64,000 bases of DNA from Aquabacterium sp. CECT 9606 (GTDB lineage Bacteria; Pseudomonadota; Gammaproteobacteria; Burkholderiales; Burkholderiaceae_C): assembly GCF_918741295.1 (NCBI RefSeq), contig NZ_CAKKNB010000001.1, positions 744,001-808,000 on the forward strand, in the 5' to 3' direction. This document shows, one piece after another, positions 18,071 to 27,610 of this stretch (position 1 is its first letter; each line of letters begins with the position of its first letter). The translations under genes and the position numbers were made by a program. The notes under the pieces were generated by a model. It was not told the origin of the DNA. It ran no database searches and was given only the letters and a program-made list of their open reading frames with translations.

Positions 18071-21000
18071 ATGACCACCTCCATCCCCTCTTCGCTGGAA
18101 CATCCCGGCCAAGCGGCGCCCAAGGGTGCCGAATCGCCACTGCAAGCCGCCGAGCATGACGCCTTGCTGGCGCGGCGGCGCGAGGTGCTCGGCGAGTTGT
18201 CGGTGCACATGGAAGCCGAGTTGACGCTACCGCGGGTGGGCCTGGCGCTGTCGGGCGGCGGCGTGCGCAGCGCCACCTTTGCCCTGGGCTTGATGCGCGG
18301 CCTGGCCCAGAACAAGCGAGGTGGGACAGGCGGTGTGCCAGCCGATCAGCGCACGCTGGACGCCGATGGTTTGCTGGGGCGTGTCGATTACCTGTCCACG
18401 GTGTCCGGTGGGGGCTACATCGGCGGCATGTTCGGACGCCTGGTGTCCAGCTTTGGCATGGCGCGTGCGCAAGGCCTGATGGCCGACGCCTCCTCGCCCG
18501 TGCTCGAGTGGTTGCGGCGCAATGGGCGCTATCTGTCAACCTCGGGCTCGCGCGATTGGGGCACGGCGGTCGTCACCTACCTGCGGGCGGTGCTGGCCAT
18601 CCATGCCGAGTTCATGGTGGCCTGCATGCTGCTGGGCCTGATCGTGGTGGCACCGCACTTGTGGCAGCACAGCACCCAGGTGCTTGACCCAAAAGGCTGG
18701 GCCTTCTGGCAGACACCCTGGTGGGTGCTGGCGCTGGCCGGTTGGCTGCTGACCGCGCCCGGTCTCATCTCCGGTTACTGGTCGGCGCGCGATACACCCA
18801 ACCCTGGGGCCAAGACCTCGGGGCCCAGCGTGGGTGATGTGCTGTTCCTGTCGGGCTGTGCTTTCGGGACTTGGGTGTTGGTGCGCTGGTCCTTGGCGGC
18901 GCAGTTGCTGGACCCCCGCCACGATGGCCTGACCGCCATCAGCGCGGCGGTGTTGGCTTTGCTGTCCATCGTGGTGGGGCAGTCCTTGTCCCAAGGCTGG
19001 TTGTTTTTCAGCCGCGATCCCCATGCCCTGGCCGTGGCCCGTTTGCGCAATACCCTCACCCGGGCTTTGCGCATGGTCACACTGGCGGCGTGTGCCGTCG
19101 CGGGCCTGGGCGCGCTGGATGTGCTGAGCTGGTGGTTACTGGAAGAGCTTCAATCCCAGGCGGGCAATGACAACTACCTGTGGCGCGGCGTGGGTTTTGG
19201 GGGCTTGGTCGCCCTGGGTTTGCGCACCATGGTGCAGCCCTTGCAACAGATGGCGTCCGAGGCTGGCGGGCGCGCCCGCGAATGGTTGCCGCGCCTGATC
19301 AACGTGGGCAGCCTGGCGGGCTTGCTGGTGCTGGTGCTGGGTTGGTTGGTGCTGTTGCAATGGTTCGTCTTCGCGCCCGACACCTTCGCCCCGCTGATCA
19401 ACACGCCTTCATGGATGCGGGCAGCCTTGGTGGCCTTGATCTGGTTCATCTGGGTGGCCTTGACCGCGGGTAACGCGCAGATGCCCAACACCTCGTCGCT
19501 GCACAGCTTCTACCGGGCGCGCCTGACCAGGGCCTACCTGGCAGTGGGCAATCCCCGGCGAGGCCTGGACGGCGGCGGGCCTGGCAGTGCCGATGTCACG
19601 GCGGTGGAAGAGGGCGACGACATGGGCCTGAGGCACTACCAGCCCGAGGTGCGGGGCGGCCCCATCCACCTGGTCAACACCTGCCTGAACCAGACAAGGG
19701 ATGACTTGAGTGGCCTGTACAACGCAGACCGCAAGGGCGCGGCCGTGACCGCCACCTGGCGCGGCCTGGAGGTCGGGCCTTCGCGCTTCATCCCCATGCA
19801 GGCCGACCACGACGCGGGCACGCTGGGTCGGTGGGTGGCGGTGTCTGGCGCGGCCGCCTCGCCGGGTGCGGGGGCCTACACCACGCGCGGGCTGGCGCTG
19901 CTGTTGTACTTTCTGGGCGTGCGCCTGGGCCACTGGATCCGCTCGCCCGGGGCGCTTGTGCCACTGCGTTGGCTGAGCGACCTGTCATGGCGCTTTTTGC
20001 CCAAACCGCTGATGTTGGCCAGTGAAGCATCGGCCGTTTACTTCGGGGGCGATCGACCCTGGTGGTACCTGTCGGACGGTGGCCATTTTGAGAACACGGG
20101 TGTCTATGCCTTGATCAAGCGCGAGCTGGATTTCATCATCCTGTCCGACGCGAGTTGCGATCCACGCTACGAGTTCGGGGACATCGAGAACCTGGTGCGC
20201 AAGGCCCGCATCGACTTTGGGGCCGAGATCGATTTCTACTCGCGTGAAGAGGCTTGCCGCCTGTTCACCTTGGCGGGCTCGGGCCTGACAGTGTTATCGC
20301 CCGAAGATGTGTGCAACAGCCATTCCTGCCGGGGCGTCTTGCTGGCGCGCATCCGCTACCGCGAGCGAACCATCACGCGCGCCGATGGGCAGGCCGTGTT
20401 GACGCGCCCGGAGGGCACGCTGCTGATCGTCAAGCCCAATCTGCACAACGCGCTGGACGTGGACCTGCTGGCCTATGCGCAAAAGCACGAGGATTTTCCG
20501 CACGAGTCCACGGGTGATCAGTCCTTCGATGAAGCCCAATGGGAGAGCTACCACCGCCTGGGCGAAGATTTTGGACTGGCCCTGCACGAGACCTGGCTGG
20601 CACAACTGCCTGGCTGGCGCAGCAAGGCCCACCACGGCATCCGTGTGGCGGCGCGTTTGCGCGATGGCAAGGATGCCCCGGACAAGGGCCAATCGGCCCC
20701 CTGGTGGCGTCGCACCGTGCGCGCCACCGCCATCGGCACAACCTTGGGCCTGGGCGCCTCGGGCACCTTGATCTTGTCGGCCTGGCAAACGATCGACCAG
20801 GTGCAGCGCAAGGAGACCGAGTCGCGAACCGAGGCCAGCAAGCTGTTTGCCGAGGTCTCGAAGGGCCTGCAGGGCGTTGATGCTGATTGCCCGAAGATGC
20901 CCGAGTTCCTGTATGTGCAGACGAAAACGCTGCTGCAGGTCATGCGGGGCAGTCCCATGTTGAGCTTGCTGGAGCGCGAGGGCGTGGACCTGGTGGCCAC

Positions 21001-21730
21001 CCGCATTGCGAAAGACTTTGCCAAGCCCCTGGCGGCCCAGACCGAATGCCCGGCCACCGCTTTGCGCATGCGCAATGAGCTGCAACTGGTGGCGTCTTTC
21101 CAGCCGGCCAGCTCGGCGCTGAGTTATTGGGATTCGGGCAGCTCGCCGGGCGTGCAGGCCTTGGCGGCCAAGGCGGTGTGGGATCAGCTGAAAAACTGGA
21201 GCGCCAAAGGCCCGCTGACCACCACCGCACAGGCGCCTACCGAGCAGCCACCCCCAGCCGTGCCTGATGATCCGGCGGTGGTGGCGCCCACCACGGCGGC
21301 CCCGATCGTGTCTCTGGAGGCCTGCCGCCGGGCGCAGGGCAACACGATCCTGTACGTGCAGATCTACGACGAGTTCTCTCGGGGCCCGGCCACCACCTTG
21401 CGCCAGCTGCTGCAGATGCAGGCAGGAGACCTGGTCCAGGTGGCGCCGATCGAGAACGTCACGCTCAGCGCGCAAGTGCGCCAGCAGCGTCGACCCGCGC
21501 CCTGGCCTCAACCGACCTTCGTGCTGCACGATCCCGCCAGCCGGGCATGCGCCAAAGCCATGGCGGGGCTGCTGGGCGTGCCTTGGGTGGGGCCGGGTGA
21601 AACGTCGGACAAGGTCTGGGTGCGCGACCTGCCCAAGTCGCTCAACCGGCGTCCGGGCGTGATCGAGTTGTGGTTGCCGCCCAGCGCTCAGCAAACCTCG
21701 TCCAACAAGCCGGCCATGGGCCCGGCGTGA
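18071..21730 (+). CDS. large membrane patatin-like phospholipase
   Basis: A 1,219-residue protein. The oxyanion loop LSGGGVRS (about 60-67) and a nucleophile motif TVSGGGY with Ser near 112 begin a patatin domain; the partner Asp is in SDGGHFENTG near 669. Between them, residues about 170-480 contain several hydrophobic segments, for example FMVACMLLGLIVVAP and SLAGLLVLVLGWLVLL, so the hydrolase is split by a membrane domain. A further hydrophobic segment lies near 885-905, followed by a coiled stretch and a C-terminal domain of about 150 residues of unknown function. Expected activity is acyl-ester hydrolysis on lipids. An in-frame extension back to 17258 is antisense to dbpA and was excluded. 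Confidence 0.85.
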   Translation: MTTSIPSSLEHPGQAAPKGAESPLQAAEHDALLARRREVLGELSVHMEAELTLPRVGLALSGGGVRSATFALGLMRGLAQNKRGGTGGVPADQRTLDADGLLGRVDYLSTVSGGGYIGGMFGRLVSSFGMARAQGLMADASSPVLEWLRRNGRYLSTSGSRDWGTAVVTYLRAVLAIHAEFMVACMLLGLIVVAPHLWQHSTQVLDPKGWAFWQTPWWVLALAGWLLTAPGLISGYWSARDTPNPGAKTSGPSVGDVLFLSGCAFGTWVLVRWSLAAQLLDPRHDGLTAISAAVLALLSIVVGQSLSQGWLFFSRDPHALAVARLRNTLTRALRMVTLAACAVAGLGALDVLSWWLLEELQSQAGNDNYLWRGVGFGGLVALGLRTMVQPLQQMASEAGGRAREWLPRLINVGSLAGLLVLVLGWLVLLQWFVFAPDTFAPLINTPSWMRAALVALIWFIWVALTAGNAQMPNTSSLHSFYRARLTRAYLAVGNPRRGLDGGGPGSADVTAVEEGDDMGLRHYQPEVRGGPIHLVNTCLNQTRDDLSGLYNADRKGAAVTATWRGLEVGPSRFIPMQADHDAGTLGRWVAVSGAAASPGAGAYTTRGLALLLYFLGVRLGHWIRSPGALVPLRWLSDLSWRFLPKPLMLASEASAVYFGGDRPWWYLSDGGHFENTGVYALIKRELDFIILSDASCDPRYEFGDIENLVRKARIDFGAEIDFYSREEACRLFTLAGSGLTVLSPEDVCNSHSCRGVLLARIRYRERTITRADGQAVLTRPEGTLLIVKPNLHNALDVDLLAYAQKHEDFPHESTGDQSFDEAQWESYHRLGEDFGLALHETWLAQLPGWRSKAHHGIRVAARLRDGKDAPDKGQSAPWWRRTVRATAIGTTLGLGASGTLILSAWQTIDQVQRKETESRTEASKLFAEVSKGLQGVDADCPKMPEFLYVQTKTLLQVMRGSPMLSLLEREGVDLVATRIAKDFAKPLAAQTECPATALRMRNELQLVASFQPASSALSYWDSGSSPGVQALAAKAVWDQLKNWSAKGPLTTTAQAPTEQPPPAVPDDPAVVAPTTAAPIVSLEACRRAQGNTILYVQIYDEFSRGPATTLRQLLQMQAGDLVQVAPIENVTLSAQVRQQRRPAPWPQPTFVLHDPASRACAKAMAGLLGVPWVGPGETSDKVWVRDLPKSLNRRPGVIELWLPPSAQQTSSNKPAMGPA

Positions 21731-21755
21731 GGCGCGGCAGTGGCTTGGTGGCGCC

Positions 21756-22601
21756 TCAGGCCTTCAAGATCGACGCGTGGTGCGCGATGTGGTCGCGCAT
21801 GAAGGTGCTGATGAAGTAGTAGCCGTGGTCATAGCCTTCATGCCGCCGAATGGCGAGGGGTTGGCCTTGTTGCTGGCAGGCGGCTTCCAGCAGGTGGGGA
21901 TGCAATTGCTCGGCCAGGAACTTGTCGGCCAGGCCCTGGTCGATCAGGATGGGCGGGCAGGTGGCGCCAGCCCTGACCAGCTCAGTGGCGTCGTGCCGCG
22001 CCCAGGCGGCCGACTCGTCGCCCAGGTAGCCTTGCAGTGCCTTGCGGCCCCAAGGGCATTGCGTGGGCGCCGCGATGGGTGCGAAGGCCGACACGCTCTT
22101 GAACAGATCCGGGTGCTTCAAGGCCAAGGTCAAGGCGCCGTGCCCACCCATGGAATGGCCAAAGATGCCTGTGCGAGCCGCATCGCCCTTGAAGTGCCGC
22201 AGCACCAGCGGCAACAGCTCGGTCGTCAGGTAGCTTTCCATGCGCCAATGGCGCGCCCAGGGTTCGGCCGTGGCGTCCAGGTAGAAGCCGGCCGCGGTGC
22301 CGAAGTCCCAGCTGGCATCGGCCCCCTCGATGCCCGTGTTGCGTGGGCTCGTGTCGGGGCTGACCAGGATCAGGCCGTGCTCGGCGGCGTATTGTTGCGC
22401 GCCGGCCTTGATGGCGAAGGTCTCTTCCGTGCAGGTCAGGCCGGCCAGGTAAAACAGCACGGGGGTGCTGGGCGAGCTCAGCGCCTGCGGCGGCCGGTAC
22501 ACGCCAAAGCGCATCGGCAGGCCGATGGTGCTGGAGGCATGCTGGTAAAAGCCTTGCACGCCGCCAAAGCAGGCGTGTTCGCTGAGCGTCTCGATGGCCA
22601 T
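21756..22601 (-). CDS. fghA: S-formylglutathione hydrolase
   Basis: Hydrolyses S-formylglutathione to formate and glutathione, the second step of formaldehyde detoxification. The 281-residue alpha/beta hydrolase has the nucleophile elbow GHSMGG, the acid residue in DQGLADKF and the His in GYDHGYYF. LAGLTCTEETF and DTSPRNTGIEG are esterase D family marks. It starts one base after the end of frmA on the same strand, so the two form an operon in pathway order. Confidence 0.95.
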   Translation of the reverse strand: MAIETLSEHACFGGVQGFYQHASSTIGLPMRFGVYRPPQALSSPSTPVLFYLAGLTCTEETFAIKAGAQQYAAEHGLILVSPDTSPRNTGIEGADASWDFGTAAGFYLDATAEPWARHWRMESYLTTELLPLVLRHFKGDAARTGIFGHSMGGHGALTLALKHPDLFKSVSAFAPIAAPTQCPWGRKALQGYLGDESAAWARHDATELVRAGATCPPILIDQGLADKFLAEQLHPHLLEAACQQQGQPLAIRRHEGYDHGYYFISTFMRDHIAHHASILKA

Positions 22602-22602
22602 G

Positions 22603-23709
22603 TCAGTACATCACCACCGAGCGGATCGACTCGCCGCTCTTCATCAGGTCAAAGCCCTCGTTGATCTGGTCCAGCGACAGCTTGTGCGTGATCAGGTCGT
22701 CGATGTTGATCTTGCCGTCCATGTACCAGTCGACGATTTTGGGCACGTCGGTGCGGCCGCGCGCACCACCGAAGGCCGAACCCTCCCACTTGCGGCCGGT
22801 CACCAACTGGAAAGGGCGGGTGCTGATCTCGGCGCCGGCCTCGGCCACGCCGATGATGATGCTGCGGCCCCAGCCCTTGTGCGTGCATTCCAGCGCCTGG
22901 CGCATCGTGGTGGTGTTGCCGATGCACTCGAAGCTGTAGTCGGCGCCGCCGTCGGTCAGTTGCACGATGGCGTCGACCACATTGGGCACATCCTTGGGGT
23001 TGATGAAATGCGTCATGCCGAACTGGCGGGCCATGGCTTCGCGCTTGGGGTTCAGGTCCACGCCGATGATCTTGTCGGCGCCCACCATCTTGGCCGCCTG
23101 GATCACGTTCAGGCCGATGCCGCCCAGGCCGAACACGACCACGTTGGCGCCGGCCTCGACCTGCGCACTGAACAGCACCGCGCCCACGCCGGTGGTCACG
23201 CCGCAGCCGATGTAGCAGACCTTGTCGAAAGGCGCGTCAGGCCGGATCTTGGCCAATGCGATCTCGGGCACCACGATGAAATTGCTGAAGGTGGAGGTGC
23301 CCATGTAGTGCAGCAGCGGATCGCCATTGAGTGAGAAGCGCGAGCTGCCATCGGGCATCAGGCCCTTGCCTTGCGTGCCGCGGATCTTCTGGCACAGATT
23401 GGTCTTGCGCGACAGGCAGAACTTGCACTGGCGGCACTCAGGCGTGTACAGCGGGATGACGTGGTCGTCCTTGCGCAGCGAGCTGACGCCGGGGCCCACA
23501 TCCACCACGATGCCCGCGCCTTCGTGGCCCAGGATGGCGGGGAACAGTCCTTCCGGGTCGGCGCCCGACAGCGTGTAGTAATCGGTGTGGCAGATGCCGG
23601 TGGCCTTGACCTCGACCAGCACTTCGCCCTCGCGCGGGCCTTCCAGGTCGACGGTTTCAATGGTCAGGGGTTGTCCGGCTTTCCAGGCGACGGCGGCACG
23701 TGTCTTCAT
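22603..23709 (-). CDS. frmA: S-(hydroxymethyl)glutathione dehydrogenase (class III alcohol dehydrogenase)
   Basis: Oxidises the spontaneous formaldehyde-glutathione adduct with NAD. The 368-residue zinc enzyme shows the catalytic zinc ligands in GICHTDYYTLSG and GHEGAGIV, the structural zinc site CRQCKFCLSRKTNLC, and the nucleotide loop GLGGIGLNVIQ. The ATG at 23709 matches the family start MKTRAAVAW. A much longer frame reading back to 25266 is antisense to the exporter gene and not coding. It forms an operon with fghA. Confidence 0.96.
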   Translation of the reverse strand: MKTRAAVAWKAGQPLTIETVDLEGPREGEVLVEVKATGICHTDYYTLSGADPEGLFPAILGHEGAGIVVDVGPGVSSLRKDDHVIPLYTPECRQCKFCLSRKTNLCQKIRGTQGKGLMPDGSSRFSLNGDPLLHYMGTSTFSNFIVVPEIALAKIRPDAPFDKVCYIGCGVTTGVGAVLFSAQVEAGANVVVFGLGGIGLNVIQAAKMVGADKIIGVDLNPKREAMARQFGMTHFINPKDVPNVVDAIVQLTDGGADYSFECIGNTTTMRQALECTHKGWGRSIIIGVAEAGAEISTRPFQLVTGRKWEGSAFGGARGRTDVPKIVDWYMDGKINIDDLITHKLSLDQINEGFDLMKSGESIRSVVMY

Positions 23710-23769
23710 GGGCGTTCTTTCAAGGCATTCGGTGAGGTGGGGACATGATAAGTGCGGCATGATGCCGCC

Positions 23770-24012
23770 ATGAAAAATCCCCCCAGCCAGGACCCGTTGC
23801 ACGGGCTGACGCTCGAAACGATCCTCAACGAACTGGTGGCCGGCTATGGCTGGCCGGAGTTGGGCCGGCTCATCAACATCCGCTGTTTCCAGTCCGATCC
23901 CAGCATCTCGTCCAGCCTGCGTTTTTTGCGCAAGACGCCTTGGGCGCGTGAAAAGGTCGAAGGCCTGTATTTGTTCATGCTGCGGGAGCGGCGCCGGTCG
24001 GGACACAGCTGA
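23770..24012 (+). CDS. VF530-family small DNA-binding protein
   Basis: An 80-residue protein matching the VF530/DUF2132 family from end to end: DPLHGLTLETILNELV, GWPELGRLINIRCF, SSLRFLRKTPWAREKVE. Members are small helical proteins proposed to bind DNA; no cellular role is known. It ends three bases before the first exporter gene, suggesting cotranscription. It is divergent from frmA. Confidence 0.88.
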   Translation: MKNPPSQDPLHGLTLETILNELVAGYGWPELGRLINIRCFQSDPSISSSLRFLRKTPWAREKVEGLYLFMLRERRRSGHS

Positions 24013-24015
24013 CCC

Positions 24016-25779
24016 ATGTCCCTGTCCGCGCTCGTCACCAAATTCATTTTTCGCCACTGGCGTGCCTACGGCCCTTCGGCCGTGATGCTGGTCGCCATCG
24101 CCTTGCTCACCGTCTGGCTGCCGCGCCAGGTGGGGCACCTGGTCGATGGCCTGGTGGCACGCCGGCTGGACACCGATGGGCTGATCCGCGAGGTGGGCCT
24201 GATGGTGCTGGCTGGCCTGGCCATCTACTTCATGCGCGTGACCTGGCGGCAACTGTTGTACGCGGCGGCTTACCGGCTGGGCGTGGACCTGCGCACCCGC
24301 CTGTACGAACGCCTGAGCCTGCAGGGCCCTCACTTCTACCAGGATCGCCGCACCGGCGACCTCATGGCCCTGGCCACGAATGACATCGACGCGGTCGAAC
24401 AAGCCGCGGGCGAGGCCGTGCTGGCAGGTTTCGATGGCACCTTGACACTGTTGCTGGTGATCGGCTCGATGGTGCTGGGCGTGGACTGGCGCCTGACCCT
24501 TGTGGCCTTGCTGCCGTTTCCCATCATGGGCTGGGCTTTCTGGTGGATCTCCAACCACGTGCACACGGCCTCCCGCCAATCGCTGGACAACTTCGGGCAC
24601 CTCAATGACCAGGTGCACGAGACCTTGTCGGGTGTGCGCACCGTGCGGGCGCTGGGCCTGGAGGCGCGCAGCACCGCCGACTTCACCACGCTGGCGGACA
24701 AAGCCGCCCAGTCCAGCCTGAAGGCGCAGCGCTGGGAGGCCGCCTACGAGCCGGCCGTGAGCCTCACCTTGGGCGCGGCCACCATGCTGAGCCTGGCCAT
24801 GGGCGGCTACCTGGTCTGGCACAAGGAGTTGACCATCGGCCAGTTGACCAGCTTCAGCCTGTACCTGGGGCAGATGATCTGGCCCATGTTCGCGGCTGGC
24901 TGGGTGCTCTCCCTGATCGAGCGGGGCCGCGCTGCGTGGGACCGCCTGCAACCCGTGCTGGAGGCCCCGCTCACGGTGCAGGACCATGGCACCGTGCACA
25001 GCATCCAGCCCGGCGCCCTGCGGACCCAAGATGTGGTGTTCTCCTACCCCGGTCATCCCACACGGGCTTTGGCGGGCGTGTCGCTGTCGGTTCAAGCCGG
25101 TCAGACCCTGGGCCTGGTGGGCCCCACGGGTTCGGGCAAATCCACGGTGGTGCGTTTGCTGCTGCGCCAATTCGCGCCCGATTCGGGCAGCGTGCAATGG
25201 GGCGGCGTGGCCTTGGCCGATTACACGCTGGACACCTTGCGCCGGGCCGTGAGTTGGGTGCCGCAAGAGCCCTTTTTGTTCTCGGCTTCAGTGGCCGAGA
25301 ACATCGCGTTGGCCAAGCCCCAGGCCACGCGCGCTGAAGTGGAGCACGTGGCCCGCATGGCCGCCGTGCACGACGACATCATGCGTTTACCCCAAGGCTA
25401 TGACACCCCGGTGGGCGAGCGCGGCGTGACCTTGTCGGGCGGTCAGCGCCAGCGTGTGGCCATTGCCCGCGCCTTGTTGGCCGACGCACCCTTGCTGCTG
25501 CTGGACGATGCCTTGTCGGCGGTGGACACCGACACCGAGGCCAGCATCCTGCGGCACCTGCGCGAGCTGCGCGCCCAGCGCCCCGAGCGCATCGTGATCG
25601 TCGTCAGCCACCGGCTCAGTTCCGTGGCCGATGCCGACCACATCCAGGTGCTGAAAGAAGGCGTGGTGGCCGAGCAAGGCAGCCATGCCCAACTCTTGGT
25701 GCGGGAGGGCTGGTACGCCCGCCAATGGCGCTACCAACAGCTTGAGCAACAACTGGAGGCCGACGATGCAGCCGCTTGA
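24016..25779 (+). CDS. mdlA: ABC exporter half-transporter, MdlA/SmdA-like
   Basis: A 587-residue fused membrane and ATPase subunit. The N-terminal half has five or six hydrophobic segments, and the C-terminal half an ATPase with Walker A GPTGSGKS, signature LSGGQRQ and Walker B LLLLDDALSAVD. The usual catalytic Glu after Walker B is Asp, as in E. coli MdlA, so this subunit contributes a weakened ATP site. The downstream gene overlaps it by 14 bases and encodes the matching half. The exported substrate is unknown, probably hydrophobic compounds. Confidence 0.87.
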   Translation: MSLSALVTKFIFRHWRAYGPSAVMLVAIALLTVWLPRQVGHLVDGLVARRLDTDGLIREVGLMVLAGLAIYFMRVTWRQLLYAAAYRLGVDLRTRLYERLSLQGPHFYQDRRTGDLMALATNDIDAVEQAAGEAVLAGFDGTLTLLLVIGSMVLGVDWRLTLVALLPFPIMGWAFWWISNHVHTASRQSLDNFGHLNDQVHETLSGVRTVRALGLEARSTADFTTLADKAAQSSLKAQRWEAAYEPAVSLTLGAATMLSLAMGGYLVWHKELTIGQLTSFSLYLGQMIWPMFAAGWVLSLIERGRAAWDRLQPVLEAPLTVQDHGTVHSIQPGALRTQDVVFSYPGHPTRALAGVSLSVQAGQTLGLVGPTGSGKSTVVRLLLRQFAPDSGSVQWGGVALADYTLDTLRRAVSWVPQEPFLFSASVAENIALAKPQATRAEVEHVARMAAVHDDIMRLPQGYDTPVGERGVTLSGGQRQRVAIARALLADAPLLLLDDALSAVDTDTEASILRHLRELRAQRPERIVIVVSHRLSSVADADHIQVLKEGVVAEQGSHAQLLVREGWYARQWRYQQLEQQLEADDAAA

Positions 25780-27529
25780 CCGAGGCCAGGCACTGGCCCT
25801 GCTGCGCCGCGCGGCCCAACCCGAATTGCACCACCTGCGGCGCGGCCTGCTGTGGTTGATGCTGGCGGCCGGCCTGGAAGCGCTGGGCCCCATCCTGGGC
25901 AAGGCCTTCATCGACCGGCACCTGATGCCGCACCAAGGCACCTTGCCCGAGATGGCGGGCCTGCTGCTGGGCGCGCTCTTCGCAACCTGGATCGCCAGCT
26001 GGATCCGCTACGGCCAGTTGATCCGCCTGGCGGGCCTGGCCATGCGCTCGGTGCTGCGCCTGCGCGAAGAGGTGTATGGCCACGTGCTGCGCCTGCCCAT
26101 GGCCTACTTTGACCAGGCCATCACCGGCCAGCTGGTCAGCCGCGTCACCAACGACACCGAGGCGGTCAAGGCCCTGTATGTGCAAGTGCTGTTCGTGATG
26201 CTCGACAGCGTGGTGGCCCTGGTCGCCGCCCTGTTCGCGATGGCTTACCTGGATTGGCAACTGATGCTGGTGGTGGCCTTGCTGGTGCCCGCCGTCACCG
26301 CCATCGTGTGGCTTTACCAGCGCCTGAGCGCCCCGGCCGTGACGCGTTCGCGCCAGTTGCGCAGTGATTTGAACGCGCAGATGGGCGAGTCCATCGCTGG
26401 CATGGCGGTTTTGCAGGCCAGCAACGCCACGCCCCGTTTTGCCGAGCGCTTTGCACAGACTGCGCACGCCCAGCTGCAGGCCCGCCGTGACGAGCTGCGC
26501 GCCAACGCCTGGCTGCTGCGCCCCGCGCTCGATCTGTTGAACATCTCCCTGCTGGCGCTGGTGATGATGGTGTTTGGTTTGCGCAGCCAGGGCGGCACCC
26601 TGAGCACGGTCGAGATCGGCGTGCTGTACGCCTTCATCAGTACCATGGCCCGCGTGGTGGAGCCGCTCATCCAGATCACGACGCAGTTCTCGCAACTGCA
26701 GCAATCGATGGTGGCGGCGGCGCGCGTCAACACCTTGCTGCAAGAGGCCGAATCCCTGCGCACCAGTGGACAAGGCCGCGTCACGCAAGGCGCCATCGAT
26801 ATCCGGCACCTGACCTTTGCCTACGCGGCCAACCCGCCCGTGTTGCACGACGTCAACTTGAACATCGCGCCGGGCCAGTTCATCGGCATCGTGGGCCACA
26901 CGGGCAGTGGCAAGTCCACGCTCTTGTCCCTGATGCTGCGCTTTTACCAGGCGCCCGCTGGCAGCGTGACCATCGATGGCCAGCCGGTCGACGACATCGA
27001 CGACGAGGCCTTCCGCCATGCCGTGGGCCTGGTGCCGCAAGAGCCCTTCCTGCTGGCCGCCAGCGCCCGCGAGAACATCGACATGGGGCGCGGCTTGAGC
27101 CCGGCCCAGATCGAAACCGCTGCACGTGCCGCCCAGGTGCATGATTTCATCCTCGCGCTTGAAAACGGCTACGACACCCCGCTGGGTGAAGGCGGCGCGC
27201 GCCTGTCGGTGGGCCAGAAGCAGTTGCTGGCCATGGCGCGGGCCTTGGCCGGTCAGCCGCGCATCCTCTTTCTGGACGAGGCCACCTCGCACATCGACAG
27301 CGACACCGAGCGCCTGGTGCAAAAAGCCCTGGACGCCTTGCATGGCCAGGTCACCGTGGTGGCCATCGCGCACCGCCTGTCCACCATCCGAGATGCCGAT
27401 GCCATCGTGGTGCTGCACCATGGCCGCATTGCCGAGCAGGGCTCGCACGACGCCTTGATGGCCTTGCCCGAAGGGCGCTATCAGCGCCTTTACCTCCTGC
27501 AGCAATGGCAGGCCCAGGAAGCGGCCTGA
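25766..27529 (+). CDS. mdlB: ABC exporter half-transporter, MdlB/SmdB-like
   Basis: A 587-residue partner of the preceding subunit with the same architecture. Walker A is GHTGSGKS and Walker B LFLDEATSHID has the catalytic Glu, but the signature is LSVGQKQ instead of LSGGQ. With the Asp in the partner, this gives one normal and one degenerate ATP site, the pattern of heterodimeric exporters. A GGAGG site lies inside the end of mdlA just before the ATG at 25766; an 81-base upstream extension was not used. Confidence 0.87.
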   Translation: MQPLDRGQALALLRRAAQPELHHLRRGLLWLMLAAGLEALGPILGKAFIDRHLMPHQGTLPEMAGLLLGALFATWIASWIRYGQLIRLAGLAMRSVLRLREEVYGHVLRLPMAYFDQAITGQLVSRVTNDTEAVKALYVQVLFVMLDSVVALVAALFAMAYLDWQLMLVVALLVPAVTAIVWLYQRLSAPAVTRSRQLRSDLNAQMGESIAGMAVLQASNATPRFAERFAQTAHAQLQARRDELRANAWLLRPALDLLNISLLALVMMVFGLRSQGGTLSTVEIGVLYAFISTMARVVEPLIQITTQFSQLQQSMVAAARVNTLLQEAESLRTSGQGRVTQGAIDIRHLTFAYAANPPVLHDVNLNIAPGQFIGIVGHTGSGKSTLLSLMLRFYQAPAGSVTIDGQPVDDIDDEAFRHAVGLVPQEPFLLAASARENIDMGRGLSPAQIETAARAAQVHDFILALENGYDTPLGEGGARLSVGQKQLLAMARALAGQPRILFLDEATSHIDSDTERLVQKALDALHGQVTVVAIAHRLSTIRDADAIVVLHHGRIAEQGSHDALMALPEGRYQRLYLLQQWQAQEAA

Positions 27530-27610
27530 ACAGGCGGCGCGGCCTCTAGGCACCATAATTGCGCTCTGTCGCCATTCAGAAGGCGGGCCACTGGTCCGCG
27601 TTCAACCGCC

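Noticed and set aside
23710-25266. In-frame extension of frmA back to 25266
   Set aside because: It lies antisense to the VF530 and exporter genes and has shadow-frame composition; FrmA normally begins at MKTRAAV.
25616-27556. 646-codon open frame on the minus strand
   Set aside because: Antisense to the mdlB-like gene; His/Gln/Ala-rich shadow of GC-rich coding DNA with no recognisable domain.
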